64,000 bases of DNA from Methylomonas fluvii. Its GTDB lineage: Bacteria > Pseudomonadota > Gammaproteobacteria > Methylococcales > Methylomonadaceae. The position numbers and the translations under genes are program-made. This document shows positions 55,512 through 64,000 of this stretch, piece after piece. The notes beneath the pieces are model-generated. The model searched no databases. It worked only from the letters and a program-made list of their open reading frames with translations, and had not been told where the DNA came from. The first letter of the stretch is position 1. Every line of letters begins with the position of its first letter. Location: positions 310,001-374,000 of the forward strand of contig NZ_JACXST010000003.1 of assembly GCF_014850975.1 (NCBI RefSeq), read 5' to 3'.

Positions 55512-56213
55512 TTAGTCTATAGCCTCGGTCTCGCGTGACTTCTGTGCAGCTTTGTTGATACTCATCATCGGCGAGGTCCATATCGGATGGCGGTGCTCCT
55601 GGCGATAATAGGTTTCGTAAAGCGCTTGATAAACCAATTCGGATGCGGCCCAACGTTCTTTGCAAAAACTGGAAAGCATTAATCCTGAAACGCCGCCGCA
55701 CACCCATCCCAGTAATAGCAACTTCTCTATAAACAATACCAAAGTAAAGATTGCCAATATCAAAGTCAGGCTGCGCGCCAATTTGGATTGCAATTGCAGC
55801 GCCTCCACCTTGGCCACCACCGGGTTGTCGTTGTCCCGCAGTCTATCCAAAGCTTCATGGTATTGACTCAGCAACGGGTCGTTGGTAGTCAAAGCCAGAT
55901 TTTGCGCACGCCGGTACCAACTATCCGTTTTCAGGCGTTTACGGTTTCGATATAAATAATCGTAAGTGGTATTGAGTATGTCGTGCGACAAGCGTTTGAC
56001 GATAAGGGAGACCGCCAGTGTCAACAGCAGAAAAATCAACGCACCGGCGGTGCTAGCGGCGAACGGGTCAGGCAAACGCTGCAATGCAGGGTGAATCTGT
56101 TCGCGGTAGTTAAAGAATACGGCTACCAAAGTAGCGGACGGCAGAGCGATGCCGACTTGTTCGATCGGGTCTGTGAATAGTTTGCCGATCAGCGTGCTAA
56201 GCGGGTTTGACAT
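55512..56213 (-). CDS. Membrane protein of unknown function
   Basis: This 233-aa protein begins at ATG 56213, preceded by GGAGGG, a strong ribosome site. Hydrophobic segments lie at about 20-37, 54-78 (TAGALIFLLLTLAVSLIVKR) and 145-180 (LTLILAIFTLVLFIEKLLLL), with charged loops (YDYLYRNRKRLKTDSWYRRA) between. There is no recognised family. It heads the group with the 448-aa membrane protein, lipoprotein and SLT hydrolase. A 219-bp spacer follows, with a weak CCGTTCGC/GCGAACGG hairpin (55437-55487). Confidence 0.6.
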   Translation of the reverse strand: MSNPLSTLIGKLFTDPIEQVGIALPSATLVAVFFNYREQIHPALQRLPDPFAASTAGALIFLLLTLAVSLIVKRLSHDILNTTYDYLYRNRKRLKTDSWYRRAQNLALTTNDPLLSQYHEALDRLRDNDNPVVAKVEALQLQSKLARSLTLILAIFTLVLFIEKLLLLGWVCGGVSGLMLSSFCKERWAASELVYQALYETYYRQEHRHPIWTSPMMSINKAAQKSRETEAID

Positions 56214-56679
56214 TTTGTCCCTCCTTCTAAGTTGGGAAAAATGAGTTGCGGGACGCGGTGCGCCCGGTTGCTTTGACCGTTGGTCATTAGATAGCAAACG
56301 CGACGAAACAGCAACTCAATTGATGAAGCGATTATGCCGACATTGGCGTGTGTGAGGATGTACGAAAATACCCAAGCTTTGGATGCATTTTTCACTTTCC
56401 TAACGGCAAAAAATAGTGCGTCCGGCCTTAGATCATTACCCGCGCCTCAACTGGCGTCGTTCGCACGAAGATAGGCGCCTGGAGATAGTTAAAAACTGGA
56501 TTTCCGTACATTCAGGAAAAAGTTTCCGCCACAGTGCATTTGCTTACTCGCTAAAAACCGGTAAAACTGGCGTACAGTGAAAGAACAAAGAGGCCTAAAA
56601 ATCGTTATTCCCATTTTGGCTGGAATGGCTGATTAGGGATTTTAGAGTGTCCTCGATAACTACAAGAGGGGAGTGCGCC
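56214..56679. other. Divergent intergenic region upstream of ftsH
   Basis: About 465 bases separate the minus-strand membrane-protein gene and ftsH. No gene or strong hairpin is seen. It should contain both promoters; no heat-shock (sigma-32) promoter could be fixed by eye. Confidence 0.4.
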
Positions 56680-58611
56680 ATGATAGACAAGCAAAAATTG
56701 ACCGAATTTTATCGGGCTTTTATCGAATACTTATGCGTGGTTTGGGCTTGGCTCAAATCGACGTGGCAAAGCCTAGCCCAACCTAAACCTGACGCCGACC
56801 AACCCGACAGTGCTGCACCCAAACGCTCGCCGGTATGGTTGTATGTATTGTTGGGGATTTTCGTGCTGTCGCTATTTGCTGGCGGCGAGCGCATCCAGGG
56901 CCAGGAAATACCCTATAGCCAGTTTCTTACCCTGGTTAACGACAATAAAGTCGAAAACGCCGTCGTCACTCAGCGTTTCATCAACGGCACCTTAAAAGAA
57001 GAAGATAAGAAAATCGGCAAGCATTTCTTCACCGTGCCCTTGTGGGACGAGTCGCTGGTTAAAAACCTGCAAGAGCATCAAGTGGAATACGTGGTCAGAA
57101 GCGGTGACAACTGGTTGAGCAATTTGCTGTTTAACTGGGTGATTCCGCTGGCGATTTTTGCCGGAATCTGGATGTGGCTATTGCCGAAGATGACCGGCGG
57201 CGCCGGGCGCGGTTTCTTGAATATAGGCAATAAAATCCGTATTCAGCAAGAAACCAGCAAAACTACGTTTGACGACGTGGCCGGCGCGGAAAGCGCGAAG
57301 CAGGAATTAAAAGAAACCATTGAGTTTTTAAAATCCCCGGAAAAACTGCAAAAGCTGGGCGGGCGCATGCCGAAAGGCGTGCTGTTGGTCGGCTCGCCGG
57401 GTACCGGCAAAACCCTGTTGGCCCGGGCGGTGTCCGGCGAAGCCGGCGTGCCGTTCTTTAACATCAGCGCCTCGGAATTCATTGAAATGTTCGTCGGTAT
57501 CGGCGCGGCGCGGGTGCGGGATTTGTTTGAACAGGCCAGGCAAAAAGCCCCATGCATTATTTTTATCGACGAACTGGATGCGATTGGCCGCTCGCGCGGC
57601 GGTCCGGCGATGCTAGGCGGCAACGACGAACGCGAGCAAACCCTCAATCAATTACTCACCGAAATGGACGGCTTCGACGCCACCTCCGGCGTCGTCGTGA
57701 TGGCGGCTACCAACAGACCGGAAATCCTGGATAAAGCTTTGCTGCGGGCCGGCCGTTTCGACAGGCAAATTGTGGTCGATAAACCCGATTTGATTGACCG
57801 GGTGGCTATCCTGAAACTGCATAGCAAAGCCATGCAATTGGACAAAGATATCGACTTAAACACGGTCGCTAAACGCACGCCCGGTTTCGTCGGTGCCGAT
57901 CTGTCCAACATCGCCAACGAAGCGGCGATATTGGCTGCGCGAGGTGGACGCGACACCGTCAACATGGCCGATTTCGAAGCCGCCATCGATAGAGTGATGG
58001 CAGGACCGGAAAAGAAAAACCGCATTCTCGGCCCGGACGAAAAACGCAGAGTGGCTTATCACGAAGCCGGTCACGCGCTCGTCGCGGAAAACGTGCCTAC
58101 CGGGCTGCCGGTGCATAAAATCTCCATCATCCCGCGCGGTGTCTCAGCCCTGGGTTTTACCTTACAACTGCCAGTCGAGGAAAAATATCTTTCCACCGAA
58201 AACGAGTTAAAGGACCAACTTGCCATTTTGCTTGCTGGTCGTGTTGCCGAACAACTGGCCCTGCAAAGCGTCTCTACCGGTGCCCAAAACGACTTGGAAA
58301 AAGCCAGCGAAATTGCCCGAAACATGGTCTGTTACCTGGGCATGAGCAAAAAACTGGGGCCACAAATCTACGGCCAACGCCAGCAACTACAATTCTTGCC
58401 CGGCGATATGTCAGAACAACGTAACTACAGCGAAGAAACTGCTCGCTTAGTCGATGCCGAAATCAAAGCCTTGATCGAGGAAGCCGAACGCCGCGCGCAA
58501 AAGATATTAAGCGAGAAACGCGGTTATCTGGATAAGTTGGCGGACTTGTTGCAAGAGAAAGAGGTGATTCAGCGCGAAGATATGGTGGGATTGATCGGTA
58601 GCGGGAAGTAA
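56680..58611 (+). CDS. ftsH: FtsH-family membrane AAA+ zinc protease (paralogue with N-terminal extension)
   Basis: This is a 643-aa protease. ATG 56680 follows GAGGGGAG; an upstream in-frame start at 56647 lacks such a site. A cytoplasmic N-terminal extension of about 45 residues precedes TM1 ([18 protein letters not shown]). A periplasmic domain and TM2 ([20 protein letters not shown]) follow, then the AAA+ domain with Walker A GSPGTGKT (about 238) and [16 protein letters not shown], and the zinc site HEAGH (about 461). All catalytic motifs are intact. Extension and context suggest an accessory FtsH copy rather than the housekeeping one. It lies between two minus-strand cell-wall hydrolase groups. 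Confidence 0.9.
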   Translation: MIDKQKLTEFYRAFIEYLCVVWAWLKSTWQSLAQPKPDADQPDSAAPKRSPVWLYVLLGIFVLSLFAGGERIQGQEIPYSQFLTLVNDNKVENAVVTQRFINGTLKEEDKKIGKHFFTVPLWDESLVKNLQEHQVEYVVRSGDNWLSNLLFNWVIPLAIFAGIWMWLLPKMTGGAGRGFLNIGNKIRIQQETSKTTFDDVAGAESAKQELKETIEFLKSPEKLQKLGGRMPKGVLLVGSPGTGKTLLARAVSGEAGVPFFNISASEFIEMFVGIGAARVRDLFEQARQKAPCIIFIDELDAIGRSRGGPAMLGGNDEREQTLNQLLTEMDGFDATSGVVVMAATNRPEILDKALLRAGRFDRQIVVDKPDLIDRVAILKLHSKAMQLDKDIDLNTVAKRTPGFVGADLSNIANEAAILAARGGRDTVNMADFEAAIDRVMAGPEKKNRILGPDEKRRVAYHEAGHALVAENVPTGLPVHKISIIPRGVSALGFTLQLPVEEKYLSTENELKDQLAILLAGRVAEQLALQSVSTGAQNDLEKASEIARNMVCYLGMSKKLGPQIYGQRQQLQFLPGDMSEQRNYSEETARLVDAEIKALIEEAERRAQKILSEKRGYLDKLADLLQEKEVIQREDMVGLIGSGK

Positions 58612-59029
58612 GTCGCCGCACTTAAAACACCCCGTCATTCCCGCGAAAGTGGAAATCCAAAAATGCTTCGAATGCTCCAAACGTAACAAGTAAAGTTCCC
58701 TCTCCTGCTGGAGAGGGTTGGGGTGAGGGGGAATTAAACAATATAAAACCAATTCTTTTTGACTTCCTTACTCTGAATGGTTTCAAACAAAGCAAGCATA
58801 TTGCTCTCAGAGCGGAAGTGTTTGGGCAAGCCCTAAAAGCACAGACGGTTGCAATATTCACGTGTAGGACCTTTCGCACCGCGTATCCAGATTTTGACCG
58901 AAGTATCGGTTGTCTGGCCGATTATGGGGGCTAGGGTCAGTTTTTAGATTTGCAGGTGTTTCCAAATCTGGGCGCTGTAGCATCGTCAAGCTAACCTTGG
59001 CGGTTTCCCCGTCGGCATATCCATATTCA
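58612..59029. other. Intergenic region with a single REP-like unit
   Basis: About 420 non-coding bases lie between convergent ftsH and the large hydrolase gene. A REP-like unit lies at 58698-58729 (CCCTCTCCTGCTGGAGAGGG then TTGGGGTGAGGG), matching the copies at 27.7 and 52.1 kb. No other structure or gene is supported. Confidence 0.65.
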
Positions 59030-61588
59030 CTAGATTATCGCCCCAAGCTTTTTGTAGTTAGATTCCCTGTCATCCAGTCCGTTAATGCCGCCATTTATTT
59101 TACGGGTGATGGCTTCAATAGGTGAGCAAGTGTAGTTGTACCATTTTTTTCCATCGAACCGTTTGATGGTTACTAAGGAACTATCTGGTTGGCACAAAGT
59201 ATTCAGATCTTTGCTAGTCCAGAAAATAAATGCCGCCAACGTGCCAAATTTAGCGTTGTTCAACAAAGTTGGCTGATTCAGTATGTTGTCGTTCTGGAAT
59301 AACGCCTTTTCGGTGTCGGTCAGAAATGGAAGTTCTAACAGTTTTTTGCCGGTCGTCTTGTAATTTTTCCTGCCCGTAGTCTGGATTGCTCCTCGACCTT
59401 TAAATTTTACGCCATCTCCAGATTGGCTATTACCCAAGTCTTCCCTACCTTCGTAGGCTTTCCCACTTGCATACTCCTCATAAGCATTCCATTGATCGCA
59501 TTCATGAGCGATTTGGGCTAAAAAATGTTTAACTTCCAACTGAGAGTCAATAGCAAAATAATCAGCGTAACTATTAAATGAATCTACAAAACCGGTAATA
59601 TTTTTTTCTTTGTTTTCTCTTCCTCGATTTGGATTAACGGTCGGAAACAACTTTAACAAATCATCAACATTTATTTTTATTTTGGCTTCATAGCCAATTT
59701 CATTTTGCTCGCTGCTAACGGGTAAAGCTGTATTTGGTTCAGTGGGAGGAGGGACTTCCGGTTGTTCCATTGATGAATTTGGATTTGGTTGGAGCTGGTT
59801 GGAATTAAGCTCAGCCAAATACAGCAAATATTTGGTCGGGTTCAACAACTCGCGAGGCGGTTGACTACCTTTAAAATAGCGTTGGTTGACAGTGGTGCCC
59901 TTCGCATACATTTCGAAGTGGCACATCGAACTATCTGTCATCTGCCCGACCCGGGCGATGGGTTGTCCTGCTTTGACACGTGAGCCTTTTTCTAGGCCAA
60001 ATTCCTGCCAGGATTTCTCTTTTACCTCGCCATAATTTATGACTACTCCGGAATCGCACTGTACAAACAATGCGTGTACCCCATGATAAAAGTGATAGTG
60101 GTTGACAATGATCCCGTCCTCGCAGGCCACGATGATATCGCCTGCGTTCCCCCATAAATCAACGCCAACATGGTAGCGACCTCCCGCTCTTTCGGCTAAA
60201 AAGCGCCTGCCGTTGCGTCCATAGGATTTTCCGCTAACCCCAAGAAACGCCACTTCACGGCCGCCACGATCATGGGTCTGAACGGGCCAATATAAAGTTG
60301 CTGCCGAGGGTTCCGCAAAAGGAATGCCATTTAGTTCTTGTGGTGCTTCCACACCTTTCCAAGGCGCCGTCGAAGGCTGCGCGGCCCGATAGTTATTCTG
60401 TAACCAAAGCTTAATTTCTTCTCTGGTTGCCTTGTCGCATTCCCCATGAGTGCCACCGGTATAAGAAGGTTTAATGAAAATGGTTTGGTTATTTAGTTGT
60501 CTGTCAGACACAAGAGCGGCTTCTTGGAAATCTTTCAAAGCTTCAAGGGTGCCGGTGCCAAAAGCGCCATCAGCTTTTCCCGACAAAAAACCCAATGTGG
60601 TTAAGTCGGTTTGCAAAGCCACCACATAATCCGCCGGAATATTGGCTTGTTTGCCATAGCTCCTAGCACCAACTGTGTCGATAGCCCCCCGAGCCAAGGT
60701 GTATGCATCATCTTCTAAATACCTTGAAAGAATGGTTGCTGTTGGTGTGGATGTTGTTACATCCGTTCGAGATGTTACAGCGCCGCTCCAAAAATACTCT
60801 CCATTACTAGTTTTAAACCACTTGGTATTTCCATTAACCGCTTCGCCATCGCTTACCCAACCCACATAGTCTAATTCCGTGCCGACACCAACGACTTGAG
60901 ATATAGGGGCTGTCCGATGGGGAAACTCTTTCCTTAGGTTCAATTTGGAGGTTGCGATTGCTTTACCAACCTCGGCGGTATAGCTCAACAGAGGAGCGGT
61001 GGCGACTGGTCCTTCTTCAATATTTTCAAGACAAGCATAGTATTCAGTAACTATGTCTTTTAATAACTGTTCATAGGTACGCCTACTATGCGCTAAACCG
61101 GTAAGCGGATCAGTTTTGCGTTTTGGATCCAGAAAAAAATGACCTGCCACCGCTTTGCTTGGGTCTAATTGGTATTTCTCGCATATAAAGGCAATTACCC
61201 AGACGTACTTGCGATAGGCTTCATCCGCATCAATATTGTCCCCATAACAATATTCGACGCCGATGGCGGCATCATTGGCGTCGTAACCAAAAATATGATT
61301 ATCCGTATCTAATCCGTAAAGTACATGCCAAGCTTTTTCTGGAACTCCAGTTAATGCCGGAATACATTCAATAATTTCCTTATCATCTACAAATAGATGG
61401 GCTGATGCACTTTGCTCGTCACGAGAGTTTTCGTAATACCTCACGTTATTCGTGGCGGTGGAGCCAGGGTTGCCGGTATCGTGGGCGACAATAAACTTGA
61501 CGCCACCGGTGATCAGCTTTCCCGAACGCCGCTTGGAAGGTTTTGTCAGATAACGGGGGGTAATCGTATATTTCTGCTTAAAACTCAT
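59030..61588 (-). CDS. Multidomain peptidoglycan hydrolase: amidase, SH3-like, PG-binding, M23-like and GH19-like domains
   Basis: This is an 852-aa protein without a signal peptide. ATG 61588 follows GGGGTGATCGCC; a GTG three codons upstream overlaps the previous stop. Amidase_2 (about 30-190) has FIVAHDTGNPGS, AWHVLYGLDT and AVAGHFFLDPKRKTDP. An SH3-like region (about 205-275) follows, then a PG-binding domain (about 315-365, LQTDLTTLGFLSGKADGAFG). The M23-like domain (about 470-590) keeps HVGVD but reads MCHFE where HxHFE is expected. The GH19-like domain (about 640-850) has FLAQIAHECDQW, GRGAIQTTGRKNY and INGGINGLDDR. It could cut both peptide and glycan parts of the wall. It lies five bases after a multi-spanning membrane-protein gene. 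Confidence 0.85.
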   Translation of the reverse strand: MSFKQKYTITPRYLTKPSKRRSGKLITGGVKFIVAHDTGNPGSTATNNVRYYENSRDEQSASAHLFVDDKEIIECIPALTGVPEKAWHVLYGLDTDNHIFGYDANDAAIGVEYCYGDNIDADEAYRKYVWVIAFICEKYQLDPSKAVAGHFFLDPKRKTDPLTGLAHSRRTYEQLLKDIVTEYYACLENIEEGPVATAPLLSYTAEVGKAIATSKLNLRKEFPHRTAPISQVVGVGTELDYVGWVSDGEAVNGNTKWFKTSNGEYFWSGAVTSRTDVTTSTPTATILSRYLEDDAYTLARGAIDTVGARSYGKQANIPADYVVALQTDLTTLGFLSGKADGAFGTGTLEALKDFQEAALVSDRQLNNQTIFIKPSYTGGTHGECDKATREEIKLWLQNNYRAAQPSTAPWKGVEAPQELNGIPFAEPSAATLYWPVQTHDRGGREVAFLGVSGKSYGRNGRRFLAERAGGRYHVGVDLWGNAGDIIVACEDGIIVNHYHFYHGVHALFVQCDSGVVINYGEVKEKSWQEFGLEKGSRVKAGQPIARVGQMTDSSMCHFEMYAKGTTVNQRYFKGSQPPRELLNPTKYLLYLAELNSNQLQPNPNSSMEQPEVPPPTEPNTALPVSSEQNEIGYEAKIKINVDDLLKLFPTVNPNRGRENKEKNITGFVDSFNSYADYFAIDSQLEVKHFLAQIAHECDQWNAYEEYASGKAYEGREDLGNSQSGDGVKFKGRGAIQTTGRKNYKTTGKKLLELPFLTDTEKALFQNDNILNQPTLLNNAKFGTLAAFIFWTSKDLNTLCQPDSSLVTIKRFDGKKWYNYTCSPIEAITRKINGGINGLDDRESNYKKLGAII

Positions 61589-61593
61589 GGCGA

Positions 61594-62508
61594 TCACCCC
61601 ACGGCTGGATGTTCTTCGACCGCTCCACCGCCCGTTGCGGGTGGCGATTCGGCATCTGTGGAACTTCCAGATTGGCTATTGCTGACGCCCTTGGCGGCAA
61701 GGTACCCAGTATGGCTGATACCAATAAGAGCAAGTAGGCTCGAATTTAAGGTAGGAAGTTCTTTGATGAATTCTGAAGTAGGCTTTGCCAACTCAAGAGA
61801 TAAAAACTCACCCAGTTGAACACCATAAATTATTATCGATACAGCGGTAAAAAAGAACATTTGTAGTCTGGCCAGGTCGAGATGAGCAAAATTTCCAATT
61901 TCTTCTCCAGTAAATAAATCTGCAAATCTGGCTTGAGACGGCGATTGGTTAACAACGAGATGGCCTTGGATATCTAACTCGTTCCTTTTATATCCTTGCT
62001 GACTCGTTAATAACTCAAGCATCTGTGATTTCTCTTGCTGATCCGGGATTTTACTTTTTTTGCTATCCAGAATTAAAGGGGAACCAACCATTGATGCTGT
62101 ACTAATACCCATTAATAACCAAAGTTCTTTTGGCATACCTGGCAAACAACCATTTTCTATATCCTTAAGGCAATCATGATTTGTGACAAACATATTCCAA
62201 ATGGCTACGGTGGAGAAGGCAGAAAGAATTAGTATGGTCCATCCAAGAATTTGGAATCTCGATAAAGACATGATGTTGCGATTATCAACGAAGGCGCCTT
62301 TCCAACTACCTGTCACGCCATGTCCGACAGTCAAAATTACAAAGAAGAATCCTGCAATAATAATAAACCATGCCTTCACAAGGTATGAATTAAGAAAATC
62401 CACTAACTCTTTTTCATGCAAGTAAATAATAAAAGGAAATATAAACACAAACAAAATACATATTGTTGTATGAGGATATGACCAGTTTTTGTTTTTATCG
62501 ATAGTCAT
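61594..62508 (-). CDS. Multi-spanning membrane protein of an uncharacterised family
   Basis: This 304-aa protein has about five membrane spans: about 12-30, 44-66 (AWFIIIAGFFFVILTVG), 85-107 (FQILGWTILILSAFSTVAIW), 130-150 (MPKELWLLMGISTASMVGSP) and 215-235 (LQMFFFTAVSIIIYGVQLG). The tail is Gly/Ser/Pro-rich. The combination SLSRFQ...WTILILSAF, ELWLLMGISTAS and LLALIGISHTGYLAAKG is a pattern I have met in unnamed bacterial proteins. It immediately precedes the multidomain hydrolase gene, suggesting joint action at the membrane. It is more AT-rich than the centre of the window. Confidence 0.65.
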   Translation of the reverse strand: MTIDKNKNWSYPHTTICILFVFIFPFIIYLHEKELVDFLNSYLVKAWFIIIAGFFFVILTVGHGVTGSWKGAFVDNRNIMSLSRFQILGWTILILSAFSTVAIWNMFVTNHDCLKDIENGCLPGMPKELWLLMGISTASMVGSPLILDSKKSKIPDQQEKSQMLELLTSQQGYKRNELDIQGHLVVNQSPSQARFADLFTGEEIGNFAHLDLARLQMFFFTAVSIIIYGVQLGEFLSLELAKPTSEFIKELPTLNSSLLALIGISHTGYLAAKGVSNSQSGSSTDAESPPATGGGAVEEHPAVG

Positions 62509-62780
62509 TTTATTAATCTCTCGGCGAATTTGTTAGGAGCCTTTTGCTTAGCTTTAGTGTTAAAGTGTTTTTATAAGTACCAGGACGCTTTCAAGCGTCG
62601 ATCAAGGCAATAGCTATTAGAATTATTCAAATTATTTATAACCTATCGCGTGGTATCTGATCTGTACCATATGCAGCTATAGTGGATGCACTATTTTTTT
62701 GAGTCCGCCTTGCACGCTTTTATTAAGCTCCTGTAATACTCTAATAAATATGGGATACTAGTTATTTAAAACTTGCTGCG
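62509..62780. other. AT-rich spacer
   Basis: About 270 AT-rich bases lie between the 62-aa gene and the multi-spanning membrane-protein gene. It probably holds a promoter for the membrane-protein/hydrolase pair. I see no gene and no clear hairpin. Confidence 0.4.
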
Positions 62781-62969
62781 TTAAGTATGCTTTTCAGCGC
62801 CTCTTGTTTCGGGTGATGCTACTGTTTCAGGATAAACTGCGATCACTGTCCAATTACCATCGTCTTGTGGGATTGTGGTTACTGTTGCACCTTCTGATCT
62901 AAAACCCGCAACTACGGACGGAAGATTGGCTGTCGGAACGCCTTTTATGGAATAAGTTCCAGTCAACAT
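62781..62969 (-). CDS. Small hypothetical protein
   Basis: This 62-aa protein (MLTGTYSIKGVPTANLPSVV start) has alternating beta-strand and loop character (EGATVTTIPQDDGNWTVIAV) and no signal peptide. AGGAGA lies just upstream of the ATG at 62969, which supports real translation. It starts 18 bases after the lipoprotein gene, so the two are probably co-transcribed. The fold may be a compact alpha/beta domain. Function unknown. Confidence 0.55.
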   Translation of the reverse strand: MLTGTYSIKGVPTANLPSVVAGFRSEGATVTTIPQDDGNWTVIAVYPETVASPETRGAEKHT

Positions 62970-62987
62970 AATTTATCTCCTTAGTGT

Positions 62988-63887
62988 TTAATTGTTAGTT
63001 AGATTTAAATCGTGAACAGCTTTCTTACGTTTTCTATCAAATCTAGGATCTCCAGTCATAAAAATCGTTGGAGATTGGTCTTTTAACCCGTTGCGATCCA
63101 TCCAGTCACGGATTCGTGCTTCATTTTTTGAATCAATATTAACGCCGTCAGGCATTCGAAATTTTTGTAACAGTTGGCCTTCCTTGGTATCAGTGAATGT
63201 TGTATTACGAATGCCAGCTAGCTCATCTTCTGTTACCTTCAGTTCTGTTTCTGCAGTTTGTTTTGCCTGCCCACTTTCGGCCGCAACTAAGACAAGAGCG
63301 CTGACTAAAGACCCGGCCGCATGATAGTCTAATACATCACGCACCCCCTCTTCAGTTGAGTATTCGTTGATATCAAGATTTGCCATCTTCGCAATTATTA
63401 GTTGTTTTTTCGTTGCTCGGAGCGTATCCATTCCATTTACGAGGGTTTCCGTAGTCTTTTCAAGAAAAAATCGACTGTTGAATTTTCCCTGCGCGCCCTG
63501 AACTGCCGCGGAGACCCCAGATAATATAGGCGCTGCACCACCTGTGGATAAGGCGCCGGCAGTACTTAATCCTAAGGAAATCCAATCAAATCCAAGCTGA
63601 GTTTCAGCATTGCCCGCATAAAATTTGTTTCTGAATTCTTGATAATTATGTTCGGACAACGTTAAAAGTTTGTTAATCTCGATATTGCGCTCCGCTTGTC
63701 CTTTATTGCCTTGAGCGTAGATACTATCAAGTGATATTTCGCTATAGGTTTTCACCAGCGAGTCTGTCAGATGCCCGTCAGCCATCGGGGCAGAAGTAAA
63801 ATGAGATGCGCAGCCACTAAAAACTGAAGAAAGACCAATAATTAATAGAATGTATATTGAGTTAATTTTAGTTTTTGATAAGATCAT
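62988..63887 (-). CDS. Lipoprotein of unknown function
   Basis: This 299-aa exported lipoprotein has signal peptide INSIYILLIIGLSSVFSGC with lipobox FSGC. The mature part is mostly helical, with a glycine/alanine-rich hydrophobic stretch (ISLGLSTAGALSTGGAAPIL) that could insert in or lie on a membrane. The C-terminal region is basic (RKRKKAVHDLNL). AGGAAAACC precedes the start. It is the first visible gene of the right-hand minus-strand group. The AT-rich composition differs from the window centre and suggests acquisition by transfer. No family recognised. Confidence 0.6.
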   Translation of the reverse strand: MILSKTKINSIYILLIIGLSSVFSGCASHFTSAPMADGHLTDSLVKTYSEISLDSIYAQGNKGQAERNIEINKLLTLSEHNYQEFRNKFYAGNAETQLGFDWISLGLSTAGALSTGGAAPILSGVSAAVQGAQGKFNSRFFLEKTTETLVNGMDTLRATKKQLIIAKMANLDINEYSTEEGVRDVLDYHAAGSLVSALVLVAAESGQAKQTAETELKVTEDELAGIRNTTFTDTKEGQLLQKFRMPDGVNIDSKNEARIRDWMDRNGLKDQSPTIFMTGDPRFDRKRKKAVHDLNLTNN

Positions 63888-64000
63888 AGGTTTTCCTATG
63901 TTGAATAAAAATATATTGTAAATTTCTGATAAATTAGTTTGTCGAGTAATGGTCTCGAAATATTTAATTTATTTTAGTATGTTGTATTTTAGTCATTATT

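Noticed and set aside
1-64000. CRISPR arrays, tRNA or rRNA genes, insertion sequences
   Set aside because: No regularly spaced repeats, cloverleaf sequences, rRNA segments or transposase-like proteins were recognised on either strand.

Overview
The window looks like chromosome of a gammaproteobacterial (type I) methanotroph close to Methylomonas or Methylomicrobium. The main reason is a nearly complete calcium-type methanol dehydrogenase cluster (mxaF-J-G-I-R-S-A-C-K-L). mxaD and the response-regulator gene mxaB lie just upstream of it. Most of the window is moderately GC-rich. The last few kilobases at the right end are visibly AT-rich.

Layout. 0-2.5 kb: an O-methyltransferase gene broken by an internal deletion, then three small unknown genes. 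2.6-7.2 kb: a convergent carbohydrate pair, a GH30-type glycosidase and a 1055-aa phosphorylase/glycosidase-like protein. 7.7-12.7 kb: an iron-type cell-surface signalling set (FecI-like sigma factor, FecR-like anti-sigma factor, TonB receptor with STN domain), interrupted by an antisense vapBC toxin-antitoxin module that has its own palindromic operator. 13.0-19.7 kb: a tripartite RND efflux operon with a divergent TetR repressor and a probable shared operator. 19.9-34.8 kb: methanol oxidation, namely mxaD, an antisense nine-heme cytochrome with Ig-like domains, antisense mxaB, then mxaFJGI, mxaR, an unnamed 208-aa membrane protein and mxaSACKL. 34.8-36 kb: an EAL protein with a damaged metal-binding motif. 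36-45.7 kb: a nitrate assimilation operon on the minus strand (binding protein, permease, double ATPase, outer-membrane channel, FAD reductase, nitrate reductase). Its leader carries what I read as an ANTAR two-hairpin antitermination element followed by an intrinsic terminator. 46-52 kb: two small unknown genes and a hybrid histidine kinase with an HD-GYP response regulator. 52.3-63.9 kb: two minus-strand groups of cell-wall hydrolase, membrane-protein and lipoprotein genes on either side of a plus-strand ftsH paralogue.

How the genes fit together. MxaFI oxidises methanol in the periplasm and passes electrons to cytochrome cL (MxaG). MxaJ, MxaD and MxaRSACKL assemble the enzyme and insert calcium, and MxaB is the expected transcriptional regulator. 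The nitrate operon imports and reduces nitrate. The two hydrolase groups have no recognised equivalent among standard housekeeping loci. Both hydrolases lack a signal peptide, yet each sits with multi-spanning membrane proteins and a lipoprotein. That arrangement recalls endolysin-holin-spanin cassettes and holin-dependent (type 10-like) secretion, and it is the best candidate here for an undescribed system.

Limits. No tRNA, rRNA, CRISPR array, insertion sequence or integrase was recognised. All family assignments come from reading motifs by eye; no database search was run.
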